64,000 nt of DNA from Inquilinus ginsengisoli_B (GTDB lineage Bacteria; Pseudomonadota; Alphaproteobacteria; DSM-16000; Inquilinaceae), in NCBI RefSeq assembly GCF_050434925.1, contig NZ_JBNDJK010000001.1:4836001-4900000 (forward strand). The letters run 5' to 3'. Position numbers and translations under genes: made by a program. Positions 1-9,613 of this stretch are shown piece by piece. Within the stretch, counting starts at the first letter, position 1; each line of letters begins with the position of its first letter. The notes under the pieces are model-generated. The model saw only the letters and a list, made by a program, of their open reading frames with translations, was not told the origin of the DNA and made no database searches.

Positions 1-81
1 GCGCGGGATGTCGGACCATTCCTCCCACGGCACGTCGTTGGACGAGATGGGCTTGGCCGGCGCGGCGGTCTCGTTGGCCAT
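1..81 (-). CDS. Cupin-like protein, N-terminal fragment (cut by window edge)
   Basis: Only the first 27 codons lie in the window; the gene runs off the left edge on the minus strand. The ATG at 81-79 is preceded on the coding strand by a GGGGAG ribosome binding site. The peptide begins MANETAAPAKPISSNDVPW and continues with EEWSDIPR; the 'VPWEEW..' motif resembles the start of small cupin-fold proteins. It follows the ATP-grasp gene by 21 bp on the same strand and is probably co-transcribed with it. The family call rests on a short motif and is tentative. Confidence 0.45.
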   Translation of the reverse strand, partial: MANETAAPAKPISSNDVPWEEWSDIPR

Positions 82-102
82 GTGTCTGCTCCCCTTCTGC
101 GA

Positions 103-1284
103 TCAGGCACCGACCCGTCCTGAATCAGACGCGGCGGCGGTCAAAGCCGGCGGCTCAAGGCTCCGCCGGCCGGCGATGCGCCAGCGCCAGGGAGCGGGCG
201 AGGGCGGCGCCCAGAGGCCGTGGGCGTCGCGCAAATAGGTCTGGAAGTCGTAGATCGTCACCGCCGGGCAGGTCTCGAACTCGAGGATGTGGACGCTGCC
301 GTCCTCGCCGGCGCGGAGGTCGACCGAGAAGTAGTCGCGCAGGCCGAAGATCTCGGCCAGACGGGGCACCAGGATCTCGGCTGCGGCGACGATCCTTGCC
401 GCTGCCGGGCCAGCCTCGGCGCGCAGATCCGACAGCTGCGGGATGAAGGCGCGCTGCTGCCCTCCGCCGAAGCCGGTGCGGCCGCCCTCGGTGTCGCGGC
501 TGCCGGACAGGCTGGCATTGTCGCGCATGGTCATGAAGGCCCCGCCGGTCTCGCTGTCCGGATCCTTGCCGAGCCGGGCGATGCCCAGCGACGCGGCCAG
601 GGAGCGGCCGACATCCATGTAGCTGACCCGGATATCGTGGCCCGGCAGGAAGGGCTGGATCACGGCCCAGTCGCGGTAGCGGTCCCACAGCCGCGCCGCG
701 AGTTCCAGCGCTGTCGCTGCATCCGGGGTCCCGGAATCGGCGAAGATGCCGATCTTGGCGCCGAGCGTGTTCGGCTTGACGAAGAACGGTCCCGCCCCGT
801 CCAGCACCGCGGCGCCGGCGATCACCCGCCGCCCCTCGGCCAGGGCGGTCGGCGGCACCGGCAGGCCGGCCGCCGCCGCGGCCAGGGCGGTGCATTTGAA
901 CTTGTCCTGGCACAGGTGCTGGGCCTGGGGCGGGCTGCCGTAGGTCGGGATCCCGGCCAGCCGCGCCAGAGCGCTGACGGCGCTGCCGCGGTAATAGGCG
1001 ATGCCGTCAGTCTGGCACCACAGGATGGTGTCGTCACGCCGGGCGACCAAGCCGGGCAGGGCGCCGATCAGCCCGTCGAGCTCGACGAACTCGGCCTCCA
1101 GCCCGGCCTCGGCCAGCGTTGCCGTCAGCTCCGGCCGGATCGCGGCCAGGTCCGTCGCCTGAGCCAGATAGCAGGCGATTTCCGCAGCGGCGGCGGGATC
1201 GAAGCCGGCGGCCTCCAGCCGGGCGCGGCACCCCGCCTCGGGTTCATAGGTGATGACCACGCGACGGAGTGGAAAGGGGGGCAT
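103..1284 (-). CDS. ATP-grasp domain protein, D-alanine-D-alanine ligase-like
   Basis: About 393 residues from ATG 1284 (MPPFPLRRVVITYEPEAG); a longer reading upstream lacks family similarity and would overlap the divergent gene's leader. The N-terminal part is a pre-ATP-grasp domain. 'SPPQAQHLCQDKFKCTALAAAAG'-like residues correspond to the D-Ala-D-Ala ligase core, where a lysine begins nucleotide binding. 'PFFVKPNTLGAKIGIF' is the second ATP-binding strand, and 'HILEFETCPAVTIYD' resembles the metal-binding end (E-x-N/E-x-P) of the family. The substrate cannot be read from sequence; peptidoglycan Ddl enzymes are usually shorter and sit in the mur-fts cluster. It probably joins an amino acid or peptide with ATP hydrolysis in the cytoplasm. 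It lies upstream of the cupin gene in a likely two-gene operon. Confidence 0.7.
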   Translation of the reverse strand: MPPFPLRRVVITYEPEAGCRARLEAAGFDPAAAAEIACYLAQATDLAAIRPELTATLAEAGLEAEFVELDGLIGALPGLVARRDDTILWCQTDGIAYYRGSAVSALARLAGIPTYGSPPQAQHLCQDKFKCTALAAAAAGLPVPPTALAEGRRVIAGAAVLDGAGPFFVKPNTLGAKIGIFADSGTPDAATALELAARLWDRYRDWAVIQPFLPGHDIRVSYMDVGRSLAASLGIARLGKDPDSETGGAFMTMRDNASLSGSRDTEGGRTGFGGGQQRAFIPQLSDLRAEAGPAAARIVAAAEILVPRLAEIFGLRDYFSVDLRAGEDGSVHILEFETCPAVTIYDFQTYLRDAHGLWAPPSPAPWRWRIAGRRSLEPPALTAAASDSGRVGA

Positions 1285-1400
1285 GGGCGGGGTCCGAAGG
1301 CCGGGGCAGGGTTGCAAGCGTAACCTCATTTCCCGCATCCGACATCCCGCCGCAACCCGTGCGCCGCAGCGTCGAAGGGTCAACAACCCGGGAGACGGCC

Positions 1401-2618
1401 ATGCGGTCCCAGATCTCGCTTCGAGACGCCAACCCCTTCGGTCTCGCCTCTGCCGCTGCGGTCGAGCGGATGCTCGCCGACATCCGCGACCTAGCCCCGG
1501 AGATCACCGCGCAGGCGGCGGAGTTCGAGGACGCGCGCCGAATTCCGCCGGAGCTGGTGGAGACGCTGCGGTCGATCGGCGTCTTCCGCATCTTCACGCC
1601 CCGCAGCCATGGCGGCCTGGAATTGGAACTGCCGAAGGCGCTGGATGTCATCACCGCGCTCAGCCGGATCGACGGCTCGGTCGGCTGGGACGCGATGATC
1701 GGCGGCGCCTCCGGCCTGTTCCTGCCACTGCTGCCGGGCGAGACCTACGACCGCATCCTCCGGGACGGACCGGATGTGATCTGCGCCGGCTCGATCGCGC
1801 CCGTCGGCACGGCCGAGCCGGCGCCGGGCGGCGGCTGGCGGGTCAGCGGCCGCTGGCCCTTCGCCAGCGGCTGCCAGCACGCCGACTGGATCCTCGGCTT
1901 CTGCGTCATGATCCGCGACGGGCGGCCGATCCCCGGGCGGGGCGGCGAGGCCGGGCCGCCGCTGATCCGCGGCTTCGTGCTGCCGGCGCGTGACTGGCGG
2001 ATCGAGGACACCTGGCATGTCGCCGGGCTCAGGGGCACCGGTAGCCACCACGTGTCACTGCAGGACGCGCTGGTGCCGGAGGAGCAGTTCTTCGACTTCC
2101 TGGATGGCCGACCCTGCGTGCCGGGCCCGCTGTACCAAGCGGTGCGGCAACTGCTGCCGCTGCTGCATGGCGCCTTCAGCGTCGGCATGGCGGAGGCCGC
2201 GCTGGCTGAGCTGATCGCGCTCGCCGGCACCGGCCGGCAGCAGCTGCGCGCGCCGGTGCCGATGCGCGATTCGGAGGTGTTCCATAGCGACCTCGGCCGC
2301 ATCGCCGCCGAGGTGGGGGCGGCGCGGGCCTATCACCGGGCGCAGGTGGAGAGCCACTGGCGCCATGCCCTGGCCGGCACGCTGAAGGACGATGCCCTGC
2401 ACGCCGAGGGCACACAGGCCGGGATCTGGATCGCCAGCACCTGCGTCCACGCCGCCGACACCTGCTTCGCCCTGGCCGGCGGCGCCGCGCTGTATGACAG
2501 CTCGCCCCTGCAGCGGCGGCTGCGCGACCTGCATGCCGCCGCCCAGCATGCAGCGGTGCACCAGCGGTTCTACGTCGACGCCGGCCGGGCATTGCTGGAT
2601 CGGGCGAAGGCCGTCTGA
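1401..2618 (+). CDS. Acyl-CoA dehydrogenase-fold flavoprotein (monooxygenase-like)
   Basis: 405 residues from ATG 1401, with a GGGAGACGG ribosome binding site at 1391-1399; an upstream in-frame ATG at 1269 would overlap the divergent gene. The N-terminal helical part (PPELVETLRSIGVFRIFTP, then 'SHGGLELELPKALDVITALSRIDGS') is typical of the acyl-CoA dehydrogenase-fold group that includes the oxygenase components HpaB-like C2/HsaA and DszC. It lacks the catalytic glutamate context of true acyl-CoA dehydrogenases. Such enzymes use reduced flavin from a separate reductase to hydroxylate or desulfurize aromatics. No reductase is next to it, so the substrate is unknown. It is divergent from the ATP-grasp gene. 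Confidence 0.7.
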   Translation: MRSQISLRDANPFGLASAAAVERMLADIRDLAPEITAQAAEFEDARRIPPELVETLRSIGVFRIFTPRSHGGLELELPKALDVITALSRIDGSVGWDAMIGGASGLFLPLLPGETYDRILRDGPDVICAGSIAPVGTAEPAPGGGWRVSGRWPFASGCQHADWILGFCVMIRDGRPIPGRGGEAGPPLIRGFVLPARDWRIEDTWHVAGLRGTGSHHVSLQDALVPEEQFFDFLDGRPCVPGPLYQAVRQLLPLLHGAFSVGMAEAALAELIALAGTGRQQLRAPVPMRDSEVFHSDLGRIAAEVGAARAYHRAQVESHWRHALAGTLKDDALHAEGTQAGIWIASTCVHAADTCFALAGGAALYDSSPLQRRLRDLHAAAQHAAVHQRFYVDAGRALLDRAKAV

Positions 2619-2634
2619 AGCCGGCCCCTCGAGG

Positions 2635-3360
2635 TCAGGGGAAGGCGCAGACCTCGTTGGTGACGCGGACGAAGCTGCGCTCGCCCTCGACCAGGCTGAA
2701 GCGGTACTCCTTGTCGCCGGCCACGATGGTCTGGAACAGCGGCAGCACGCCGGTGGCGGTGGCCTGCTTGCCGTCGATGCCGCGGAAGTTGACGGTCACG
2801 CTCTTGGCCGGGTCGAACCAGGACTGCGCCTTGCCGTTGTCGTCCACCGCGCTTTCGCCGCGGCCGGTCACGGCGATGGTGTTGTTGGCGAAGGCGACCG
2901 AGCTGTTGGATCCGGCGGCGTTCTGGGTCGGCAGGATGAAGCGCTTGCTCTCGCCCGGCTTACAGTCGCGCGGCGCCGCAGCCTGGTCGATGTAGAAGGC
3001 CAGGCGCTGCGGGTCGAGCCCGGTCTGCAGCCGCTGCGCCACCTTATCGGCCAGCTCGCGATAGGTGCCGGTCGGCACCTCGCGCTCGAATCGGGCCATC
3101 AGCTCGCGGTACTGGATCTGTGCCGTCTGCGCCGCCGCCTGCAGCCGCACCCGATCCTGCTCCAGCCCAGTCTTGTCCTGGGACAGCGTGCCGACCTGGC
3201 CTTGCAGCGTCGCGATCTGGCCGCGAGTCCGCTCGACCCCGATCTGGTAGGCGAAGGCCGCCACCACCACCAGCACGGTGATCGAGAAGAAGACGCGGAT
3301 GATCGCGCCCCAGACGCGCCGCCGGTAGCGACTCTCCGGATCGTAGAGACCGAGACCCAT
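2635..3360 (-). CDS. Hypothetical membrane-anchored coiled-coil protein
   Basis: 241 residues. A short basic cytoplasmic N-terminus (residues 1-18) is followed by one transmembrane helix (about 19-42, IIRVFFSITVLVVVAAFAY). Next comes a coiled coil (about 45-90, rich in Q/E/L: GQIATLQGQVGTL...) and a mixed C-terminal domain with a cysteine pair (CKPGE and the terminal CAFP) that could form a periplasmic disulfide. I do not recognise the family. It converges with the preceding oxidoreductase gene (16 bp between stops) and is divergent from mmsA. An envelope role is an inference from topology only. Confidence 0.65.
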   Translation of the reverse strand: MGLGLYDPESRYRRRVWGAIIRVFFSITVLVVVAAFAYQIGVERTRGQIATLQGQVGTLSQDKTGLEQDRVRLQAAAQTAQIQYRELMARFEREVPTGTYRELADKVAQRLQTGLDPQRLAFYIDQAAAPRDCKPGESKRFILPTQNAAGSNSSVAFANNTIAVTGRGESAVDDNGKAQSWFDPAKSVTVNFRGIDGKQATATGVLPLFQTIVAGDKEYRFSLVEGERSFVRVTNEVCAFP

Positions 3361-3518
3361 GAACCCTATCCTGACCCTTTGCCGGCGGACGCCGCCGCCG
3401 TAGCATGGCCCGACTGTTACGACAGCGAGCCCCCGGCCGCCAAGCCCGTCGCAACGGGCGCGGCAAATCGGTGGGCTGTCCGACCTGTCGACGAGAGAGA
3501 ATTCTGGAGGAGCGCAGC

Positions 3519-5012
<1,494 letters not shown>

Positions 5013-5042
5013 GGCCTGAGGATTGAACGGGCGCCACCCATT

Positions 5043-5070
5043 TTCCTGTCATCGCCAGGCTTGACAGGAA
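5043..5070. repeat. Solo hairpin related to dispersed palindromic repeat
   Basis: TTCCTGTCA (5043-5051) and TGACAGGAA (5062-5070) form a perfect 9-bp inverted repeat around a 10-nt loop containing CCAGGCTTG. It shares the 'CCTGTCAT...GGCTTGAC' core with the longer elements at 55735 and 61357, so it looks like a degenerate half-element. It lies just downstream of mmsA and could act as a transcription end signal. Confidence 0.55.
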
Positions 5071-5145
5071 GGGGTAGATGGCTCCGAGCAAAGCGGCGAG
5101 GCGGGCCTAAGCTCGCCTCGTTGCGTTGCAGGCAGGGGTGGTGCC

Positions 5146-5769
5146 TCAGGCCGCGACGGCCAAGCCTGGCGACGCCTTGGCCTGCTGGTGCGCCTCGGCG
5201 ACGGCGCGGTCGCGGTGCTCCGGCCCGTAGCCCAGGCCCTCGGCGCGGACGAAGTCGATGTCGGTGACGCCGATGAAGCCGAGGATGGTGCGCAGATAGG
5301 CCTCCTGGTGGTCCAGCGCCTCCAGGCCCGCGGTGTAGATGCCGCCGCGCGAGGAGGCGACGATCACCTTCCGGCCGCCGGCCAGGCCGACCGGGCCGGT
5401 TTCGGTGTAGCGGAAGGTGCGGCCGGCCTGGGCCAGCCGGTCGATCCAGGCCTTCAGCTGGGTCGGGACCGCAAAATTGTACATCGGCGCGCCGATCACC
5501 ACGACATCGGCCGACAGGAACTCCCCGACGATCGCGTCGATCAGCGCCCGTTCCTCGGCCTGAACCGGCGTCAGCTCGCTGTCCTTGCCGAACTTGATCA
5601 CCGCCAGGCGCTCGGCGGTCAGGTGCTCCGGCGCGTCGGCGACGAGGTCGCGGTACACTAGCTCGGCCTGCGGGTAGCGGGCGCGCCAGGCCTCGACGGT
5701 CGCCTTCGTCAGTTGGCGCGATACCGAGGCGTCGCCGAGCGGGCTGGAATCGATCTGCAGAATCTTCAT
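5146..5769 (-). CDS. azoR: FMN-dependent NADH:quinone oxidoreductase / azoreductase
   Basis: 207 residues from ATG 5769 (MKILQIDSSPLGDASVSRQ), with a GGAGGG ribosome binding site; earlier in-frame ATGs add unrelated residues. It is a flavodoxin-fold, homodimeric enzyme reducing azo dyes and quinones by two electrons at the expense of NADH. Motifs are the N-terminal phosphate-binding 'DSSPLGDASVSRQLT', then 'VIGAPMYNFAVPTQLKAWID' (flavin site) and 'ASSRGGIYT'. Length fits the family (about 200). It is transcribed away from a LysR regulator whose gene starts 123 bp off, the usual arrangement for LysR control of an azoreductase. Confidence 0.9.
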   Translation of the reverse strand: MKILQIDSSPLGDASVSRQLTKATVEAWRARYPQAELVYRDLVADAPEHLTAERLAVIKFGKDSELTPVQAEERALIDAIVGEFLSADVVVIGAPMYNFAVPTQLKAWIDRLAQAGRTFRYTETGPVGLAGGRKVIVASSRGGIYTAGLEALDHQEAYLRTILGFIGVTDIDFVRAEGLGYGPEHRDRAVAEAHQQAKASPGLAVAA

Positions 5770-5892
5770 GGACCCCTCCATGGGTGCGAATGACAGTGCC
5801 ATTGCATGTACGGATGGAGGCAATCCGCCTGTAGTCTGGATTTTCACGATGGATCGTTCTATCTGTGAGACAATTCATTCCGGGTGACGGCC

Positions 5893-6909
5893 ATGCTCGA
5901 CCTCAACGACCTCCGCCTCTTCGCCAAGGTGGCGCAGCTGGGCGGCTTCACCGCCGCCGGCCGGGCGCTGGGCCTGCCCAAGTCGCGGCTCAGCCGCCGG
6001 ATCGCGGCGCTGGAGGAAGGGCTGGGCGTCCGGCTGCTGCAGCGCTCTACCCGCCGGCTGTCGCTGACCGATGTCGGCGAGACCTTCTTGCGCCACTGCG
6101 AGACCATGCTGGCCGAGGCCGAGGCGGCAGAGCAGGCGGTGGCGCAGGCGCGGTCGGAGCCGAGCGGGCTGATCCGCGTCACCTGCCCGCAAATCCTGGC
6201 GCAGACCATGATCGCGCCGCTGATCAACAGCTTCCTGGCCGCCCATCCGGCGGTGCGCATCGCCATGGAGCTGACCGGCCGCCGCGTCGACGTGATCGAC
6301 GAGCGGGTCGATCTGGCCTTCCGCGTGCGCAGGCCGCCGACCGAGCCCTCCGACGTCGTGGTGCGGGTGCTGTCCCAGACCCGGGCCGTGGTGGTCGCCG
6401 CCCCGGCGCTGCTGGACCGCATCGGCCGCCCGATGGAGCCGGTCGACCTGATCCGGCTCGGCACGCTCGACCTGCACCATGCCGACGGCCGCCATGTCTG
6501 GACCCTGCTCGACGCGGCGGGGGCGCCGCAATCGGTGCCGCATGTGCCGCGGCTGGCCAGCGACGACATGTTCACCCTGCGCCAGGCCGCGATCGACGGG
6601 CTCGGCGCCGCGCTGCTGCCGGACTACATCTGCCGGCCGGCGATCGAGGCCGGACTGCTGCAGCATGTGCTGTGGGACTGGCGCGTGCCGGAGGGCGAGG
6701 TGCAGGCGGTGTTCGCCTCGCGCCGCGGCCTGGTGCCGGCGGTGCGGGCCTTGGTCGACCATGTCGTCCGCTGGGTGCCGCGGATGGTGGCGATCTGCGA
6801 CAGCCAGCTGCGCGAGGAGGACCGGCTGCCGCCCTACGCCGATTCCGGCGCCAACGCCGCCGCGCTCGGCCTCGATGCGCTGTTGACCGCCCGGCCGGCG
6901 CCCCACTAG
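5893..6909 (+). CDS. LysR family transcriptional regulator
   Basis: 338 residues from ATG 5893 (MLDLNDLRLFAKVAQLGGF); GGGTGA just upstream fits this start better than the in-frame GTG at 5884. The N-terminal winged helix-turn-helix (about 1-60) contains 'GLPKSRLSRRIAALEEGLGV' with 'LLQRSTRRLSLTDVG'. The rest is the periplasmic-binding-protein-like effector domain; the C-terminus is somewhat longer than the usual 300 residues. It is divergent from azoR, so the most likely target is azoR and itself, with quinone or electrophile stress as a plausible inducer. Confidence 0.88.
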   Translation: MLDLNDLRLFAKVAQLGGFTAAGRALGLPKSRLSRRIAALEEGLGVRLLQRSTRRLSLTDVGETFLRHCETMLAEAEAAEQAVAQARSEPSGLIRVTCPQILAQTMIAPLINSFLAAHPAVRIAMELTGRRVDVIDERVDLAFRVRRPPTEPSDVVVRVLSQTRAVVVAAPALLDRIGRPMEPVDLIRLGTLDLHHADGRHVWTLLDAAGAPQSVPHVPRLASDDMFTLRQAAIDGLGAALLPDYICRPAIEAGLLQHVLWDWRVPEGEVQAVFASRRGLVPAVRALVDHVVRWVPRMVAICDSQLREEDRLPPYADSGANAAALGLDALLTARPAPH

Positions 6910-6971
6910 CGTCGCCGCAATGCGTCGCCCCTGCCGCGGGGCAGAGCGAGGTTCAATTCCGGGGCCTGGAT

Positions 6972-7802
6972 TTGCGGCTGATCCGATCCGTCCTGCTCCT
7001 TCTGGTGATCGCCCTCGCAGCCATGCCCGCGATGGCCCGGCCGCATCGAGTCGTCTCGCTCAACCTCTGCGCCGATGCGCTGGTGCTGCGCCTTGCCGAC
7101 CGTGCCGATGTGCAGTCGGTGAGCTGGCTGGCGCGCGACCCGGAGAATTCGGTGGTGGCGGCCGAGGCGGCCGCGGTGCCGGTCAATCACGGGCAGGCGG
7201 AGGAGGTGGCGGCACTGCGGCCGGATCTGGTCGTGGTCGGCGCCTTTACCGCCCGCCGCACGGTGGCGCTGCTGCGCCGCCTGAACATGCCGATCCTGGA
7301 GCTCGGCGTGCCGAAGGACCTGGACGCCGTCCGCGCCCAGATTCGCCAGGTGGCGTTGGCGCTGGGCCAGGCAGAGCGGGGTGAGCGGATGATCGCGGCG
7401 ATGGACGAGCGGCTGGCGGCCATCCGCAGCCCGGCATCGCCGCCGTTGGCGGTGGTGCTGCGCCCGAACGGCTTCACCGCCGGTCGCGGCTCGCTGGTCG
7501 ACGAGATCCTGCGCCGGGCCGGCGTGCGCAACTTCGCCGCCGAGCAGGGGTTGGAGAATTATGGTGAGATCCCGCTGGAGCGCGTGGCGCTGTCCGGGGT
7601 ACGCCTCTTGATCCTGAACCAGCCGGAGAACCGGGCGCCGTCGCTGGGCGAGGCGATGCTGGACCATCCGATCCTGTCCGCGCTGCCGGAGCTGCGCCTG
7701 GTCCGGGTGCCGGCACGCCTGTGGACCTGCGGCGGTCCGGAGGTGGCTGACGCCGCCGCCCTGATCGCCGCCGCCGCCCGCGGGGCGGAGGAGGGGCCGT
7801 GA
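6972..7802 (+). CDS. ABC transporter substrate-binding protein (cobalamin/heme/siderophore type)
   Basis: 276 residues if translation begins at TTG 6972, which gives a complete signal peptide (basic RLIR, then a Leu/Ala core ending AMA before RPHRV). Starting at the later ATGs would destroy the export signal. 'VVSLNLCADALVLRLADR' and 'EEVAALRPDLVVVG' are the BtuF/FhuD-like helical-backbone fold (TroA superfamily). It captures a corrinoid, heme or iron-siderophore in the periplasm and delivers it to the permease encoded next, which overlaps by 4 bp. No cobalamin riboswitch fits in the 62-bp gap to lysR, and no TonB-dependent receptor is nearby, so the ligand stays open. Confidence 0.8.
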   Translation: MRLIRSVLLLLVIALAAMPAMARPHRVVSLNLCADALVLRLADRADVQSVSWLARDPENSVVAAEAAAVPVNHGQAEEVAALRPDLVVVGAFTARRTVALLRRLNMPILELGVPKDLDAVRAQIRQVALALGQAERGERMIAAMDERLAAIRSPASPPLAVVLRPNGFTAGRGSLVDEILRRAGVRNFAAEQGLENYGEIPLERVALSGVRLLILNQPENRAPSLGEAMLDHPILSALPELRLVRVPARLWTCGGPEVADAAALIAAAARGAEEGP

Positions 7803-8821
7803 CCTTGGGCGCCACACCCCGCCAAGCCGCGGCGCCGCCCTACGCGGTCCTGGTCGCCGGCCTCGCCCTGGCCGCTCTGGCCTGCTTGGCAGGGTCGATC
7901 GCCATCGGCTACGCGCCGCTGGACCTCGCATCCGCGGCCGGCGACCTGCTGGCCGGGCGGCAGAGCCTGCCGGTGCTGGTGCTGCTGGAGCTGCGGCTGC
8001 CGCGGGCGCTGCTGGGCCTGCTGGTCGGGTTCAGCCTCGGTCTCGGCGGCGCCGCGATGCAGGGGCTGCTGCGCAACCCACTGGCCGAGCCGGGGGTGAT
8101 CGGCGTCTCGGCCGCGGCGGCGCTCGGCGCCGTGCTGGTATTCTACACCGGCCTCGCCGGCAGCTTCGCTTTGGCTCTGCCGCTGGGCGGCATCGCCGGG
8201 GCGGTGCTGGCGACGCTGATGCTGCTGGCCCTGGCCCGGCGCGGCGCCGGCACCATGACGGTGATCCTGGCCGGCGTCGCCATCAGCAGCGCTGCCGGCG
8301 CCCTGACCGCGCTGGCGCTGAACCTGTCGCCGAACCCCTATGCGGCGCTGGAGATCGTGTTCTGGCTGATGGGATCGCTGGCCGACCGCAGCCTGCAGCA
8401 TGTCTGGCTGGTGCTGCCGCCGATGGCGATCGGCTGGGCCCTGATCCTGGCCGGGGCGCGGGCGCTGGATGCGCTGACCCTGGGCGAGGACACCGCGTCC
8501 AGCCTGGGCTTCGACCTCGGCCGGCTGCGGTTGCAGCTGATCGCCGGCACGGCGCTGGCGGTCGGCAGCGCCGTGGCGGTGACCGGGGCGATCGGCTTCG
8601 TCGGCCTGGTGGTGCCGCATCTGCTGCGGCCGCTGGTCGGGCACCGGCCGGGGCTGCTGCTGCTGGTCAGTGGCCTTGGCGGTTCGGTGTTGCTGCTGCT
8701 GGCCGACATCGGGCTGCGGCTGGTGCGGGTGCAGCCGGAGCTGAAGCTGGGCGTCGTCACCGCGGTGATCGGCGCGCCCTTCCTGTTCAGCCTGATCTGG
8801 CGGCTGCGGCGGAGCGCCTGA
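7799..8821 (+). CDS. ABC transporter permease, FecCD/BtuC family
   Basis: 340 residues from GTG 7799, overlapping the stop of the binding-protein gene (GTGA). It has about ten hydrophobic segments. The family signature 'LRLPRALLGLLVGFSLGLGGAAMQGLLRNPLAEPGVIGVS' lies in the first third and is the conserved coupling and permeation region of vitamin B12/siderophore importers. The C-terminal half has 'GAIGFVGLVVPHLLRPLVGH', also invariant in FecCD proteins. It forms the membrane pore as a homodimer. Its stop overlaps the ATPase start by one base (TGATG). Confidence 0.9.
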   Translation: MTLGATPRQAAAPPYAVLVAGLALAALACLAGSIAIGYAPLDLASAAGDLLAGRQSLPVLVLLELRLPRALLGLLVGFSLGLGGAAMQGLLRNPLAEPGVIGVSAAAALGAVLVFYTGLAGSFALALPLGGIAGAVLATLMLLALARRGAGTMTVILAGVAISSAAGALTALALNLSPNPYAALEIVFWLMGSLADRSLQHVWLVLPPMAIGWALILAGARALDALTLGEDTASSLGFDLGRLRLQLIAGTALAVGSAVAVTGAIGFVGLVVPHLLRPLVGHRPGLLLLVSGLGGSVLLLLADIGLRLVRVQPELKLGVVTAVIGAPFLFSLIWRLRRSA

Positions 8822-9613
8822 TGCGGATCGATGCCACAGGGCTCCACCTCGCGCTCGGCGGCCGCCCGGTGCTCGCCGGGATCGATCTGGCGCTAGGGCC
8901 GGGCGAGCTGGTCGGGCTGATCGGGCCGAACGGTGCCGGCAAGACCACGCTGCTGCGCGTGCTGGCCGCGCTGCAGGTGCCGGATTCGGGAACGGTAAGT
9001 TATGACGGCCTGGCGGCACGACAGCTCGGTCACGACCGGCTGGCGCGGGCCCTGGCGGTGCTGATGCAGGGCGACGAGGTGCAGTGGCCGCTGCGGGCCG
9101 ATCATCTGGTGGCGCTGGGGCGGCTGCCGCATCGCCGGGCGCTGGGCGGCATGTCGGCGACGGATCACGACGCGGTAGCGCGGGCCCTCGAAGCGGCGGA
9201 TGCGGCGCATCTGCGGCTGCGCACGGTCGCCACGTTGTCGGCCGGCGAGCGGATGCGGGTGCTGTTCGCCCGGGCGCTGGCGGTCGAGGCACCGATGCTG
9301 TTCGCTGACGAGCCGGTGGCGGCGCTGGACCCCGTTTCACCAGCTGCAGATCATGGAGCTGCTGCAGGCCCGGGCGCGGGCCGGGGCGGGCGTGCTGGTG
9401 GTGCTGCACGACCTGGCGCTGGCCGGCCGGTTCTGCGACCGGCTGGTGCTGCTGCAGGACGGCCGCGTGCTGGCCGACGGCGCGCCGGACGCGGTGCTGA
9501 TCGACGACCATCTGCGCCGCGCCTATGCGGTGGAAGTGCAGCGCGGCGAGCGTGACGGGATCGGCTATGTCCTGCCCTGGACCCGCATCGCGACACCGGA
9601 GCAGGGACGCTAA
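8821..9613 (+). pseudogene. ABC transporter ATPase (BtuD/HmuV-like), single-base frameshift
   Basis: The frame from ATG 8821 holds Walker A (GPNGAGKTT, residues 39-47), the signature 'LSAGERMRVLFARAL' and Walker B 'MLFADEPVAALDP', then leaves the family sequence at the CCCC run 9330-9333. The next frame continues it at once: FHQLQIMELLQARA, 'VLVVLHDLALAGRFCD' (H-loop) and 'LVLLQDGRVLADG', ending at 9613. One extra C (793 bp = 3x264+1) explains the break; the corrected product is about 263 residues. If real, the protein loses its switch histidine and the importer is dead. A homopolymer sequencing error is the alternative. It overlaps the convergent lptD end by 4 bp. Confidence 0.85.

Noticed and set aside
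6910..6971. Possible cobalamin riboswitch before the importer genes
   Set aside because: Only 62 bp separate the genes, far too short for the roughly 200-nt element, and no B12-box-like sequence is visible.
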